In this document: positions 1 to 7,058 of the stretch, piece by piece
Layout of the letters: each line of letters opens with the position of its first letter
Numbering within the stretch: the first letter of the stretch is position 1
NCBI RefSeq assembly: GCF_024505085.1
Contig: NZ_JANIBC010000017.1
Span: 1 to 53,467, forward strand
Length of the DNA: 53,467 bases
Direction: 5' to 3'
Source: Parvularcula maris
GTDB lineage: Bacteria > Pseudomonadota > Alphaproteobacteria > Caulobacterales > Parvularculaceae
Program-made: the position numbers and the translations under genes
The notes under the pieces: generated by a model
What the model was told of the DNA's origin: nothing
Databases searched by the model: none
The model's input: only the letters and a program-made list of their open reading frames with translations

Positions 1-36
1 GGGGGAGCTGCCGGCAGGCTGAGGGGGACGGGGCGC
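1..36. repeat. Edge-truncated copy of palindromic repeat family R5
   Basis: The first 30 bases contain the core GAGCTGCCGGCAGGCTGAGG, which recurs at 33212-33231 as one arm of a longer inverted repeat. Only this arm lies inside the window and the partner arm would be beyond the left edge. No coding potential is seen. Repeats of this general sequence are common between genes in many alphaproteobacteria; that is background knowledge, not something checked here. Confidence 0.6.
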
Positions 37-79
37 GGCGGAAAGCTTCGCAACCCGCCCTACGGAAGAACCTTCTCTC

Positions 80-194
80 CGCCTTCCCACGGCGTAGCGA
101 AGCGGAAGACCGTGGGACCGATCTCCTGCTCGCGACGCCTATCCTGCTGTTGGGAGATGGGTCCCATGGATCGCTGCGCGACCATGGGAAGGCG
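80..194. repeat. Intergenic palindromic repeat family R1, copy 1
   Basis: This imperfect inverted repeat of about 115 nt begins CGCCTTCCCACGG (80-92) and ends CCATGGGAAGGCG (182-194). Inner arms are GTGGGACCGATCTCC (112-126) and GGGAGATGGGTCCCA (152-166). Three related copies lie at about 29887, 48320 and 53212. The whole 1-388 stretch before the first gene holds only repeats of families R5, R1 and R4, and I see no gene in it. Confidence 0.75.
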
Positions 195-231
195 TCATTG
201 AGAGCTGTAAGCTTTGAAGGCGAGTGGGAGA

Positions 232-314
232 CTGTAGGGCGGAACACCGTAGGTGGTTCGCCATGACGCGGTTGCGCCCAGGAACGGCGGCACGCTGCTC
301 GAGCCGCCCTACGG
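232..314. repeat. Intergenic palindromic repeat family R4, copy 1
   Basis: The arms CTGTAGGGCGG (232-242) and CCGCCCTACGG (304-314) face each other across about 60 nt. Single arms of the same family also appear near 55-64 (CCGCCCTACGG). A better preserved copy lies at 53080-53164 near the other end of the window. The copy sits just downstream of the acyl-activating enzyme gene, which is transcribed toward it, so it could also act as a transcript end. Confidence 0.65.
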
Positions 315-388
315 TACTGCGCTTATAGGCAGTGAATAGCTTCGCCGGTCCGACCTACGGGGCGATGCTCCCCGTATGGAGTCTGCCC

Positions 389-2209
389 CTACTCCGCTGC
401 TTGCTTCTCGTACTCTTCGCCTTCGGCGATGAGTTCCTCTGCCTGGCTCTGCAGGGTGACGTAGTCGACCTTGCCGGTGCCGAGGAGAGGGATCTCCTCG
501 ACGTGGAGCACCTTTTTCGGCACGGCGAGTTCGGGTACGCCGTGGCCTTGCGCCCAGGAGAGGAGTTCGGAGCGGTTGGGGTTCTCTTCCTCCGTAAGGA
601 GAATGATCTGCTCGCCCTTCTTGGGATCGGGCATGATGACCGCGGCGTGGACGTTGTCCGGCCAGACCACCGAGGCGCAGTTCTCGACCACGGCCAAGCT
701 GACCATCTCGCCGGAGATCTTGGCGAAGCGCTTCACCCTGCCGCGGATGGCCACATAGCCGCCGCCGTCGATCTGTACAACATCGCCCGTGTCGTGCCAG
801 CCCCCTTCGAGCGCCGTCACTTCCTTGGTATCTGGATCGAGATAGCCCGCCATGATGTTCGGCCCACGGACGAAGAGCCTTCCGCCGCCGGAGAGCCCCT
901 CGATATCCTCCAGGCGGCACTCGATGCCGGGCAGCACCTTACCTACCGTACCCGGACGGATGTCGCCGGGCTGGTTGACGGCGATAACGGGGGCGGCCTC
1001 GGTGGCGCCGTAGCCCTCGAGGACGGAGAAGCCGAACTTGCGCCGCGCCAAGTTCCTGGTCTCGTCGCGCACTTTCTCGGCGCCGCAGACGGCGTAGCGC
1101 AGGCTGCCAAGCGCTCCGTCCCTCGCCTGCTTGAGGTAGCGGGTAACGAAGGTGTCGGTGCCGAAGAGGATTGTGGCCTGGTGCTTACGGATCATCTCGG
1201 GGATGATCTTGACATGGAGCGGCGACGGGTAAGCCACCTGCTTGTGCCCGCCGATGAGCGGGAAGAGCGAGCCGCCGGTGAGACCATAGGAGTGGAAGAT
1301 CGGCAGCGGGTTGAAGAAGATGTCTTCCGGCTCGAGCTGCACATGGTCCCTGATCTGCTCGACATTGGCAACGAGGTTCTGGTGGGTCAGCACCACGCCC
1401 TTGGGCTTTCCTTCCGTACCCGACGTGAAGAGAATGACCGCGGGGGTCTCCGGCTTGACGCCGCGGCGGACGAGGAAGGGCAGCTTCTCGCCGATGGCGG
1501 CGCGGATCTTCGCGCCCTTGCCGAGGCCGTCGCGGATCTCCTCCAGGATGTGAATCTCCGCCTTCGAGGAGAGCGCATCGACGAGCCCTTCGAGGCCGCC
1601 GATCTCGATGAACTTGGAGGAGGTGATGATGTGCTTGATGTCCGCGGTCTCGAGCGCACTGAAGAGCGCCTTCTCACCGGCGGTGAAGTTCAGCATGGCC
1701 GGCACACGGCCGTCGCAGTGAAGCGCCAGAAGCGTGATGACCCCGCCCGCGCTGGTCGGCAGCAGCACGCCGACATTCTCGCCGCGCTTGGTGAACTTGG
1801 AGAACGCGCTGCCGAGGGCGAAGGCGCCCCTGACCGCGTCCTGGTAGCTGATCTCGCGGCCCTCGGGCTCGACGAAGGCGATCTTGTCGCCGCCCACCTT
1901 GCCTTTAGTCTCCATGACCTTGGCGAAGACGGTGGAGCGGGAGCGCGCCCAGATCTTGCGGCGGGAGCGCTTGGCGGCGTCCTCGCGCGCCTTCTTGGCG
2001 GCCTCGATCTCCCGCGCATCGGCGGCGGCGATCTTCGCCTCGATGGCCTGGTTCTTCTTCTCTTCTTTCTTGTCGGCCTTCTTGCTGGCCTTGTCGGCAG
2101 CCTCGGCCTCCGGCTCCTTAACGGTTTCCTTCGGCTCGTCAGAAGCTTGGCTGTTCTCTGCAGCCTCTTCTTTTACCTTGTTTTGCTTTTCTGGCGCCGC
2201 ACCGTCCAT
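389..2209 (-). CDS. AMP-dependent acyl-activating enzyme, Aas-like (acyl-ACP/acyl-CoA synthetase)
   Basis: This 606-residue ANL-superfamily adenylate-forming enzyme probably activates fatty acids. The P-loop motif FTSGTEGKPKG is at about residues 261-271, GYGATEAAP at 399-407, WHDTGD at 471-476, and the C-terminal lysine motif GTGKVDY lies near 580. The stretch HSYGLTGGSLFPL and the following SPLH and FGTDTF segments match the acyl-ACP synthetase half of Aas (acyl-glycerophosphoethanolamine acyltransferase/acyl-ACP synthetase) better than generic FadD. The membrane acyltransferase half of Aas is absent. In its place, residues 1-90 are a Lys/Glu/Ala-rich, probably disordered or helical extension. 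ATG at 2209 was chosen over GTG at 2212 because GGAGG lies 6 nt before it. Substrate (ACP or CoA) cannot be decided from sequence. Confidence 0.88.
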   Translation of the reverse strand: MDGAAPEKQNKVKEEAAENSQASDEPKETVKEPEAEAADKASKKADKKEEKKNQAIEAKIAAADAREIEAAKKAREDAAKRSRRKIWARSRSTVFAKVMETKGKVGGDKIAFVEPEGREISYQDAVRGAFALGSAFSKFTKRGENVGVLLPTSAGGVITLLALHCDGRVPAMLNFTAGEKALFSALETADIKHIITSSKFIEIGGLEGLVDALSSKAEIHILEEIRDGLGKGAKIRAAIGEKLPFLVRRGVKPETPAVILFTSGTEGKPKGVVLTHQNLVANVEQIRDHVQLEPEDIFFNPLPIFHSYGLTGGSLFPLIGGHKQVAYPSPLHVKIIPEMIRKHQATILFGTDTFVTRYLKQARDGALGSLRYAVCGAEKVRDETRNLARRKFGFSVLEGYGATEAAPVIAVNQPGDIRPGTVGKVLPGIECRLEDIEGLSGGGRLFVRGPNIMAGYLDPDTKEVTALEGGWHDTGDVVQIDGGGYVAIRGRVKRFAKISGEMVSLAVVENCASVVWPDNVHAAVIMPDPKKGEQIILLTEEENPNRSELLSWAQGHGVPELAVPKKVLHVEEIPLLGTGKVDYVTLQSQAEELIAEGEEYEKQAAE

Positions 2210-2259
2210 CACTGGCCTCCGACCTTCAACTCGTTCCGGCCTAACGCATAGGGGTTCGC

Positions 2260-2523
2260 ATGCGACCTTTCAACGACGCACAGAAGAGCCTTAATGCCAA
2301 GGCCGCGAGGACCCAAACTTTGTTTCGGATTGAGACGCTGCTGGGCAAGCTGCCGAGCGTGGCGCTGAGCCTTGTGCTTCTGGGCCTGGCGGCAGCGATC
2401 CCGGCGGCTCTCCTCACGAAGAAAGAGGTCGAGACCGTGACCCCCGCCTATCTCGAAGTTGATGTATCCGGCGAGCCTGGGCGGCTGGCGAGCTACCGCC
2501 GAGAGGCTGCCCTGCCCAACTGA
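2260..2523 (+). CDS. Small single-pass membrane protein, unknown function
   Basis: This 87-residue ORF is divergent from the acyl-activating enzyme and lies 51 nt upstream of rppH in the same direction. It has a basic N-terminus, one hydrophobic segment at about residues 34-53 (alternating Leu/Ala/Val followed by KKE), and a short polar tail, so it would be anchored in the inner membrane. A weak AGGGG precedes the ATG. I recognise no family. It could be co-transcribed with rppH. The hydrophobic segment and codon use make it plausible, but a spurious ORF is not excluded. Confidence 0.45.
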   Translation: MRPFNDAQKSLNAKAARTQTLFRIETLLGKLPSVALSLVLLGLAAAIPAALLTKKEVETVTPAYLEVDVSGEPGRLASYRREAALPN

Positions 2524-2574
2524 AGGCGGCTCACCCCTTGAACAAGATAGCGGTTTGACCGACAGGGGAGCGCC

Positions 2575-3087
2575 ATGAAGGAACTTCCCGACCTCCCCCT
2601 CTACCGCCCGAATGTCGGCATCTGCCTGTTCAACCGGCGCGGCGAGGTATGGCTCGGGGAGCGGCTGACGGCGCCGGGCTCCCGTGAGGTGAACCCCTAT
2701 CGGTGGCAGATGCCCCAGGGCGGGATCGACCCCGGCGAGGACATCGAGGAGGCCGCCTTTCGCGAGCTGCACGAGGAGACGGGTGTGCGCACGGCGCGCA
2801 TTCTTCTGACGACACCGGGCTGGCTCGCCTACGACTTTCCCCCGCGCTACCGCCGCAAGGGCAAGAAATGGATCGGCCAGCGCCAGAAATGGGTGGTCAT
2901 GCTGTTCGAGGGCTCCGACGACGAAGTCGACCTCAACGCCCACGAGCCAGCCGAGTTCGAGCGCTGGCGCTGGGCGCGGCTTGACGAGCTCGAAGGGCTG
3001 ATCGTGCCGTTCAAGCGGCAGGTCTATGCCGAGCTGGTCGATGCGTTCAGGCCGCTGGCGGCGGTGATCGAGGGCGAGCTGCGTTAG
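2575..3087 (+). CDS. rppH: RNA pyrophosphohydrolase RppH (Nudix)
   Basis: The enzyme removes pyrophosphate from the 5' triphosphate of RNAs and so starts 5'-dependent decay; family members also cleave dinucleoside polyphosphates. The 170-residue protein has a full Nudix box at residues 49-71: a GG-I-D-x-G-E start, then REL-x-EE-x-G with the metal-binding glutamates. The N-terminal YRPNVGICLFN and the central RWQMPQGG are typical RppH signatures. Length matches the alphaproteobacterial family (about 160-175). AGGGGAG lies just before the ATG. The stop overlaps the convergent regulator gene by 4 nt. Confidence 0.95.
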   Translation: MKELPDLPLYRPNVGICLFNRRGEVWLGERLTAPGSREVNPYRWQMPQGGIDPGEDIEEAAFRELHEETGVRTARILLTTPGWLAYDFPPRYRRKGKKWIGQRQKWVVMLFEGSDDEVDLNAHEPAEFERWRWARLDELEGLIVPFKRQVYAELVDAFRPLAAVIEGELR

Positions 3088-4787
3088 GCCTCGGTCAGGG
3101 CGGTCAGGACGGCGTCCGGTTTCTGGTGGAAGAGGAAGGTGCCTGCTCCTGGCACGGTGCGCTGCTCGTAGCCCTGCTCTCTGGCGAACTCGGCAACCAG
3201 GCCGGGGGCGTTCTGCCGGTCCTCCTCCCCGACCAGCATGACGACGTCGCAGGGCGCTTCGGGGAGGAGGACCTTCCAGTTGGCGCTGGCGAGGAGCAGC
3301 TCCGCCACCGCCCCCTCCGGTCCGTTCTCGAGGGCGGTCTTGGTGCCGGACTTGATCAGGCTGCCGAGATGCTCGTCCGTGATGGTCCGGTAGTCGGTAG
3401 GCGTCGCTTTGAAGTAGCGCTCGAGGAAGGTGTCGTCGTAGTCGGCGATGGTCCGCGCCAGAGTCGCTCTGGTGTAGTGGCTGGCCACCGACGGAGCGTG
3501 GCGGGCGAGGAAGAGCGGTAGGCGCTGCTCGGGGCTCATGGCGAAGAACTGACGGGTGGTGAAGATCGGGATCACCCCTCCCGCCGTGACTAGCTTGCGC
3601 ACAAGACCGGGGAAGTGGCGCGCAAAGGCGAAGGCGTAGGACGCGCCGCCATTGACGCCCAGTAGGCTGATCTTCCCTATACCGAAGTCCTGCAGAAGCG
3701 CATCGAGATCGTCCGCGAACGCCAGTGCGTGCCCTTTCCTTCCCTTCGCGCCGTCCGTGCCGCCGAGGTGAGGGCGCCAGGGAACGATGAGCCGGAGGCG
3801 CTTGTCTTGGAGAAGCTGGGCCGTTCCGGGCGCCAGGAGGTTGCCGCCGAAGAGGGGGTGGAAGACGAGGACCGGCTCACCGTCTTTCGGTCCGTAGGCG
3901 GTGTAGACGATGTTACGCCCGGACGGCGCACGGAAGCTGCGCTCCACCGGTCGTCTGCGGGCGCTGCCGACCTCCGCTGCCCCGCCGCCGTGGAGCTTCG
4001 AGTAGCCGACGAAGAGCGCGACGATGTCGAGGCGCGACTTCGCACCCAGCTTCTGCATCAGCCTCTTGGTCTGGTTGCGGACGGTGCCGAGGCTGGTCCC
4101 CCTCTCCTCCGCCACATCGCGAAGGTCCTGCCCTGCGATGATGGCCCTGGCGATGTCCCGTTCGGCGCCGCTGAGACTGAAGGTTTCAGCGAAGGCCCCG
4201 CCGCTCCTGCGGTTCCAGGTGAGGGCGATGGGCTGGGCGAGAAGCTGCTGCTCATGGGGAGGGCCGAAGGGGGTGAGGGAGAGGTGGGCGGTGCGCCCGC
4301 CCTCCTGCTCAGCCGAGAGAATGCCTGCGAAGCGCTCCCTCGTGCCGCCGCGCAGGGCCGAGGCCAGTGCCCGCTGCACCTTCTGTCCGCCAAAGGTCGC
4401 CGCCGGTAGGGGCTGGCCGGGCGTGACGGCGAGGTCGCTTTTGGCGCGCGCGTTCGCTTCGGCCACGACGCCCCGCCTGGTCAGGGTGAAGGCGGGAAGG
4501 CCGAGGCTCTCCAGCCGCTCCAGCATCTGGCGGGCCGAAGAAAGCTCCGCCCCTGCTCGCTCGAAGAGGTCGAGGGCGAAGCGGAACTCGCCCTCCACAT
4601 CGGCGAAGGGGCCGCCCTCCTGCCTCTCGGACGCTGCGTAGTAGTCGGTCAGCCGCTCCTGCAAAGCATGGGAGAGATCGGCGTAGCTCTCCGGCGCTAC
4701 CACGACGCGGTAGGCCAACGCGATCAGCTCGCCCCGGTCCGGTTTGGCCGTCGGCTCGTCAGTCGCTCGCGGCAGGGCGTTGGCCAT
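3084..4787 (-). CDS. LuxR-type regulator fused to an alpha/beta-hydrolase-fold domain with Asn at the nucleophile position
   Basis: The 567-residue cytoplasmic protein has three parts: an N-terminal region (1-195) with no recognised motif, a LuxR/GerE helix-turn-helix at about 203-260 (LSGAERDIARAI, then GTSLGTVRNQTKRLM), and an alpha/beta-hydrolase fold at about 285-567. In the hydrolase part the nucleophile elbow, normally G-x-S-x-G, reads G-V-N-G-G with Asn379. The apparent acid (GEEDRQ) and His554 (FLFHQKP) remain. This suggests a ligand-binding or sensory rather than hydrolytic domain, which is inference. The gene stands alone, with GGGAG before its ATG and a 16-bp palindrome about 60 bp upstream. 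Its target genes are unknown. Confidence 0.85.
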   Translation of the reverse strand: MANALPRATDEPTAKPDRGELIALAYRVVVAPESYADLSHALQERLTDYYAASERQEGGPFADVEGEFRFALDLFERAGAELSSARQMLERLESLGLPAFTLTRRGVVAEANARAKSDLAVTPGQPLPAATFGGQKVQRALASALRGGTRERFAGILSAEQEGGRTAHLSLTPFGPPHEQQLLAQPIALTWNRRSGGAFAETFSLSGAERDIARAIIAGQDLRDVAEERGTSLGTVRNQTKRLMQKLGAKSRLDIVALFVGYSKLHGGGAAEVGSARRRPVERSFRAPSGRNIVYTAYGPKDGEPVLVFHPLFGGNLLAPGTAQLLQDKRLRLIVPWRPHLGGTDGAKGRKGHALAFADDLDALLQDFGIGKISLLGVNGGASYAFAFARHFPGLVRKLVTAGGVIPIFTTRQFFAMSPEQRLPLFLARHAPSVASHYTRATLARTIADYDDTFLERYFKATPTDYRTITDEHLGSLIKSGTKTALENGPEGAVAELLLASANWKVLLPEAPCDVVMLVGEEDRQNAPGLVAEFAREQGYEQRTVPGAGTFLFHQKPDAVLTALTEA

Positions 4788-4846
4788 GGCACTCCCGTTC
4801 AGAGGTAACGCTTCTGGGCGAAGCGCGCCGCGGGGTCAAAGAGCAA

Positions 4847-4862
4847 TGGCCCAGATGGGCCA
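4847..4862. promoter_or_regulatory. 16-bp perfect palindrome between tlpA-like gene and LuxR-hydrolase gene
   Basis: TGGCCCAGATGGGCCA is a perfect palindrome centred about 67 bp before the LuxR-hydrolase start codon and 18 bp past the stop of the TlpA-like gene, both read leftward. It could be an operator for the downstream gene or the hairpin of a terminator (the leftward strand continues TTGCTCTTTG, only weakly U-rich). The two readings cannot be separated by eye. Confidence 0.4.
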
Positions 4863-4879
4863 ACCGTTTCCGATCCGCC

Positions 4880-5488
4880 TCAGCGCGGCAGCTCGCCCGC
4901 ACCGATGGTCCGCACCAGCCTCACCGCCTCTGGCGAGGACCAGTCAGCGGGGCGGCGGAGGACACCGATCCGTCGCCCCCTGGCATCGTAGATGGCCGTG
5001 ACGGGGAGGGTCAGCCTGCCGTCGCCCAAGGCCCGGCTGAGAGCGAGTTTCGGATCGAGAGCCACACCCAGCTCCTCCGCGCCGATCCGCTCCAGCATCG
5101 CCCTCTGTCGGCTGCCGTCGCCCCCCTCCTGAGCCGCGGCCAGCACCAGATAGTCGTCACCCAGCTCTTCCTGAAGCGCCGCCAGGGAGGGGAGCTCCTC
5201 GACACACGGCGCGCACCAGGTGGCCCAGAGGTTCAGGACCAGCACTTTTCCTGCTGCCATCTGGGACAGGCTCACCTGTCCCTCCGGCGTCTCCAAGGTG
5301 ACCTCCGGCAGGGGGGCGGAGGGAAAGCTGCGCTCGAAGCTCGCCATCTCGCCGACGATATAGCGCGGGCTGTCCGCCTCCCAGGGCTTCGGCTTGCCGC
5401 CCATGGAGGAGAGCAAGACGAAGACGAGGGCGAGACCGCCAATGCCTGCAAGGATCTTCATCAGGGTGTAGGCATCAATACGCGGCAT
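4880..5488 (-). CDS. TlpA/ResA-like thioredoxin-fold protein, membrane anchored
   Basis: The 202-residue protein has one N-terminal transmembrane segment (about residues 11-28) and a periplasmic thioredoxin fold with the redox motif WATWCAPC at about residues 88-95. This is the typical TlpA/ResA layout: a thiol-disulfide reductase acting on periplasmic proteins, often in cytochrome c maturation. No cytochrome c genes are nearby, so the substrate is unknown. AGGAG lies 10 nt before ATG 5488; a TTG at 5497 is an alternative start. It is divergent from lptM-lysA with about 70 bp between them. Downstream lies the 16-bp palindrome. Confidence 0.87.
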   Translation of the reverse strand: MPRIDAYTLMKILAGIGGLALVFVLLSSMGGKPKPWEADSPRYIVGEMASFERSFPSAPLPEVTLETPEGQVSLSQMAAGKVLVLNLWATWCAPCVEELPSLAALQEELGDDYLVLAAAQEGGDGSRQRAMLERIGAEELGVALDPKLALSRALGDGRLTLPVTAIYDARGRRIGVLRRPADWSSPEAVRLVRTIGAGELPR

Positions 5489-5559
5489 ATGGGCCAAGCT
5501 CCTTTGGGTCAGCAGCTAGTGCTTTCCCGCGGCAAAGGCCACGTGGTAGGGCGCCGCCC

Positions 5560-5679
5560 ATGAAACGCCGTATCCTTGCCGCCGCCGTCCTTCTCGTCCT
5601 CGCAGCCGGTTGCGGCAAGCGCGCTCCCCTCGACGTGCCGCCCCCGCCGCAGGGCGCCCTCGCCTCACCGGTGGGCTGA
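5560..5679 (+). CDS. lptM: LptM-like small lipoprotein
   Basis: This 39-residue lipoprotein has a basic start, a hydrophobic stretch and a lipobox LAAGC with the lipidated Cys at residue 18. A Gly/Lys/Pro-rich tail (GKRAPLDVPPPP) follows, as in the YifL/LptM family. LptM assists oxidative maturation of the LPS translocon LptD. The gene lies 3 nt before lysA, the same position as in many proteobacteria, which strengthens the call. Such short genes are easily missed by gene finders. Confidence 0.85.
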   Translation: MKRRILAAAVLLVLAAGCGKRAPLDVPPPPQGALASPVG

Positions 5680-5682
5680 GCG

Positions 5683-6921
5683 ATGCATCATTTCCAGTAC
5701 CAAAACGGCGCCCTTCACGCCGAAGAGGTTCCCCTCGCCCGCATCGCCGAAGAGGTCGGAACCCCGGTCTATGTCTACTCGGCTGCCACCCTGCGGCGGC
5801 ACGCCAGCGTCTTCCGCGAGGCCTTTCCGGCGGACACGGTGACCGCCTTCTCCGTCAAGGCGCTGTCGAACCTTCATGTGCTGAAGCTTCTCGCGAGCGA
5901 GGGCCTCGGCGCCGATGTAGTGTCGGTGGGCGAGCTGGAGCGGGCCTTGCGGGCGGGCATGAAGCCCGATCAGATCGTCTTCTCCGGCGTCGGCAAGAGG
6001 AGAGAGGAGCTGCGCGCCGCCCTTCGCGCCCGTATCCTCCAGTTCAACGTGGAGAGCGAGGCGGAGCTCCGCACCCTAAGCGAGGTGGCAGAGGAAGAGG
6101 GGATCGAGGCATCCGTCGCCCTACGGATCAATCCGGATGTGGATGCCCTCACCCTGCCGGGCATCTCCACCGGCAAGAAGGACGACAAGTTCGGCATTCC
6201 GTGGGAGCGGGCGCTGGAGACCTACACCCTCGCCCGTGACCTGCCCGGTTTGAAGCCGGATGGGCTCGATTTTCACATCGGCTCTCAGATCACCTCTCTC
6301 GGCCCCTTCGAGCGGGCGGCAGAGCGGGCGGCATCGCTGGTGCGGGAGCTGCGCGGGGCGGGCTTCGACATCCGTAGGCTCGATCTGGGCGGGGGCCTCG
6401 GCATTCCCTATGCGGATGGCGACCAGCCGCCCCTTCCCTCGGCCTATGCCGAGGCCGTGACCAAGATCACGGCAGGGCTCGATGTCCAACTCATCTTCGA
6501 GCCCGGTCGGGTCATTGCGGGCAATGCGGGGGTGCTACTGACCTCGGTGGTGCTGACCAAGCATCAGACCACGAAGAATTTCGTGGTGGTGGACGCGGCG
6601 ATGAACGACCTCATCCGCCCCGCCCTCTACGGCGCGACCCACCGCCTTCTGCCGGTAGCGCAGAAGGAGGGTGATCCCTCCGCATACGCCTTGGTAGGCC
6701 CGGTCTGCGAGAGCACGGACAAGTTCACCGACGCAGCCATGCTGGCAGACCCCCAGGCTGGGGACTTGTTGGCCTTCGGCACGGCTGGGGCCTACGGCGC
6801 GGTGCAGGCGTCGCAGTACAATACGAGGCCGCTCGTGCCCGAGGTGCTGGTGGACGGTGGTAGCTACAAGGTGATCCGCAGACGGCCTACGCTGGACGAG
6901 ATGCTGGCGTTGGAAGAGTAG
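5683..6921 (+). CDS. lysA: Diaminopimelate decarboxylase
   Basis: LysA converts meso-diaminopimelate to L-lysine, the last step of the DAP pathway, in the cytosol with PLP. The 412-residue fold-III enzyme shows the PLP lysine in FSVKALSN (Lys59), HIGSQI, the glycine loop GGGLGIPY, EPGR, the active-site cysteine motif GPVCESTD, and GAYG near the end. The length is typical. It follows lptM directly. Together with dapE in this window it covers two steps of the same pathway, though the two genes are not in one operon. Confidence 0.97.
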   Translation: MHHFQYQNGALHAEEVPLARIAEEVGTPVYVYSAATLRRHASVFREAFPADTVTAFSVKALSNLHVLKLLASEGLGADVVSVGELERALRAGMKPDQIVFSGVGKRREELRAALRARILQFNVESEAELRTLSEVAEEEGIEASVALRINPDVDALTLPGISTGKKDDKFGIPWERALETYTLARDLPGLKPDGLDFHIGSQITSLGPFERAAERAASLVRELRGAGFDIRRLDLGGGLGIPYADGDQPPLPSAYAEAVTKITAGLDVQLIFEPGRVIAGNAGVLLTSVVLTKHQTTKNFVVVDAAMNDLIRPALYGATHRLLPVAQKEGDPSAYALVGPVCESTDKFTDAAMLADPQAGDLLAFGTAGAYGAVQASQYNTRPLVPEVLVDGGSYKVIRRRPTLDEMLALEE

Positions 6922-6931
6922 TACCGAACAT

Positions 6932-7046
6932 CGTCATCCCGGCCGTAGCGGAGCGGAGCGCCGGGACCCATGGACCAGTCGGTCCTCTTAAGTTGCTACC
7001 TCCGTCCAGGGTTCCCGGATAAGCCTCGCGGCTTTCCGGGATGACG
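6932..7046. repeat. Intergenic palindromic repeat family R3
   Basis: The outer arms CGTCATCCCGG (6932-6942) and CCGGGATGACG (7036-7046) enclose inner elements CCGGGACCCATGG and CCAGGGTTCCCGG. This is one copy of a repeat type familiar from many alphaproteobacterial genomes (general knowledge). It fills the 137-nt gap between the convergent lysA and rmuC genes and may serve as a two-way transcript end. It is the only copy of this family seen in the window. Confidence 0.75.
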
Positions 7047-7058
7047 GTGTAGCTGGGA

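Noticed and set aside
332-2251. Long plus-strand reading frame (639 codons) opposite the acyl-activating enzyme
   Set aside because: It is an antisense shadow of a gene with clear ANL-family motifs; its translation has no recognisable domain and reflects high G+C.
2209-2943. Minus-strand reading frame of 244 codons across the small membrane protein and rppH
   Set aside because: rppH on the other strand has a complete Nudix box; this frame has no motif and overlaps three other features.
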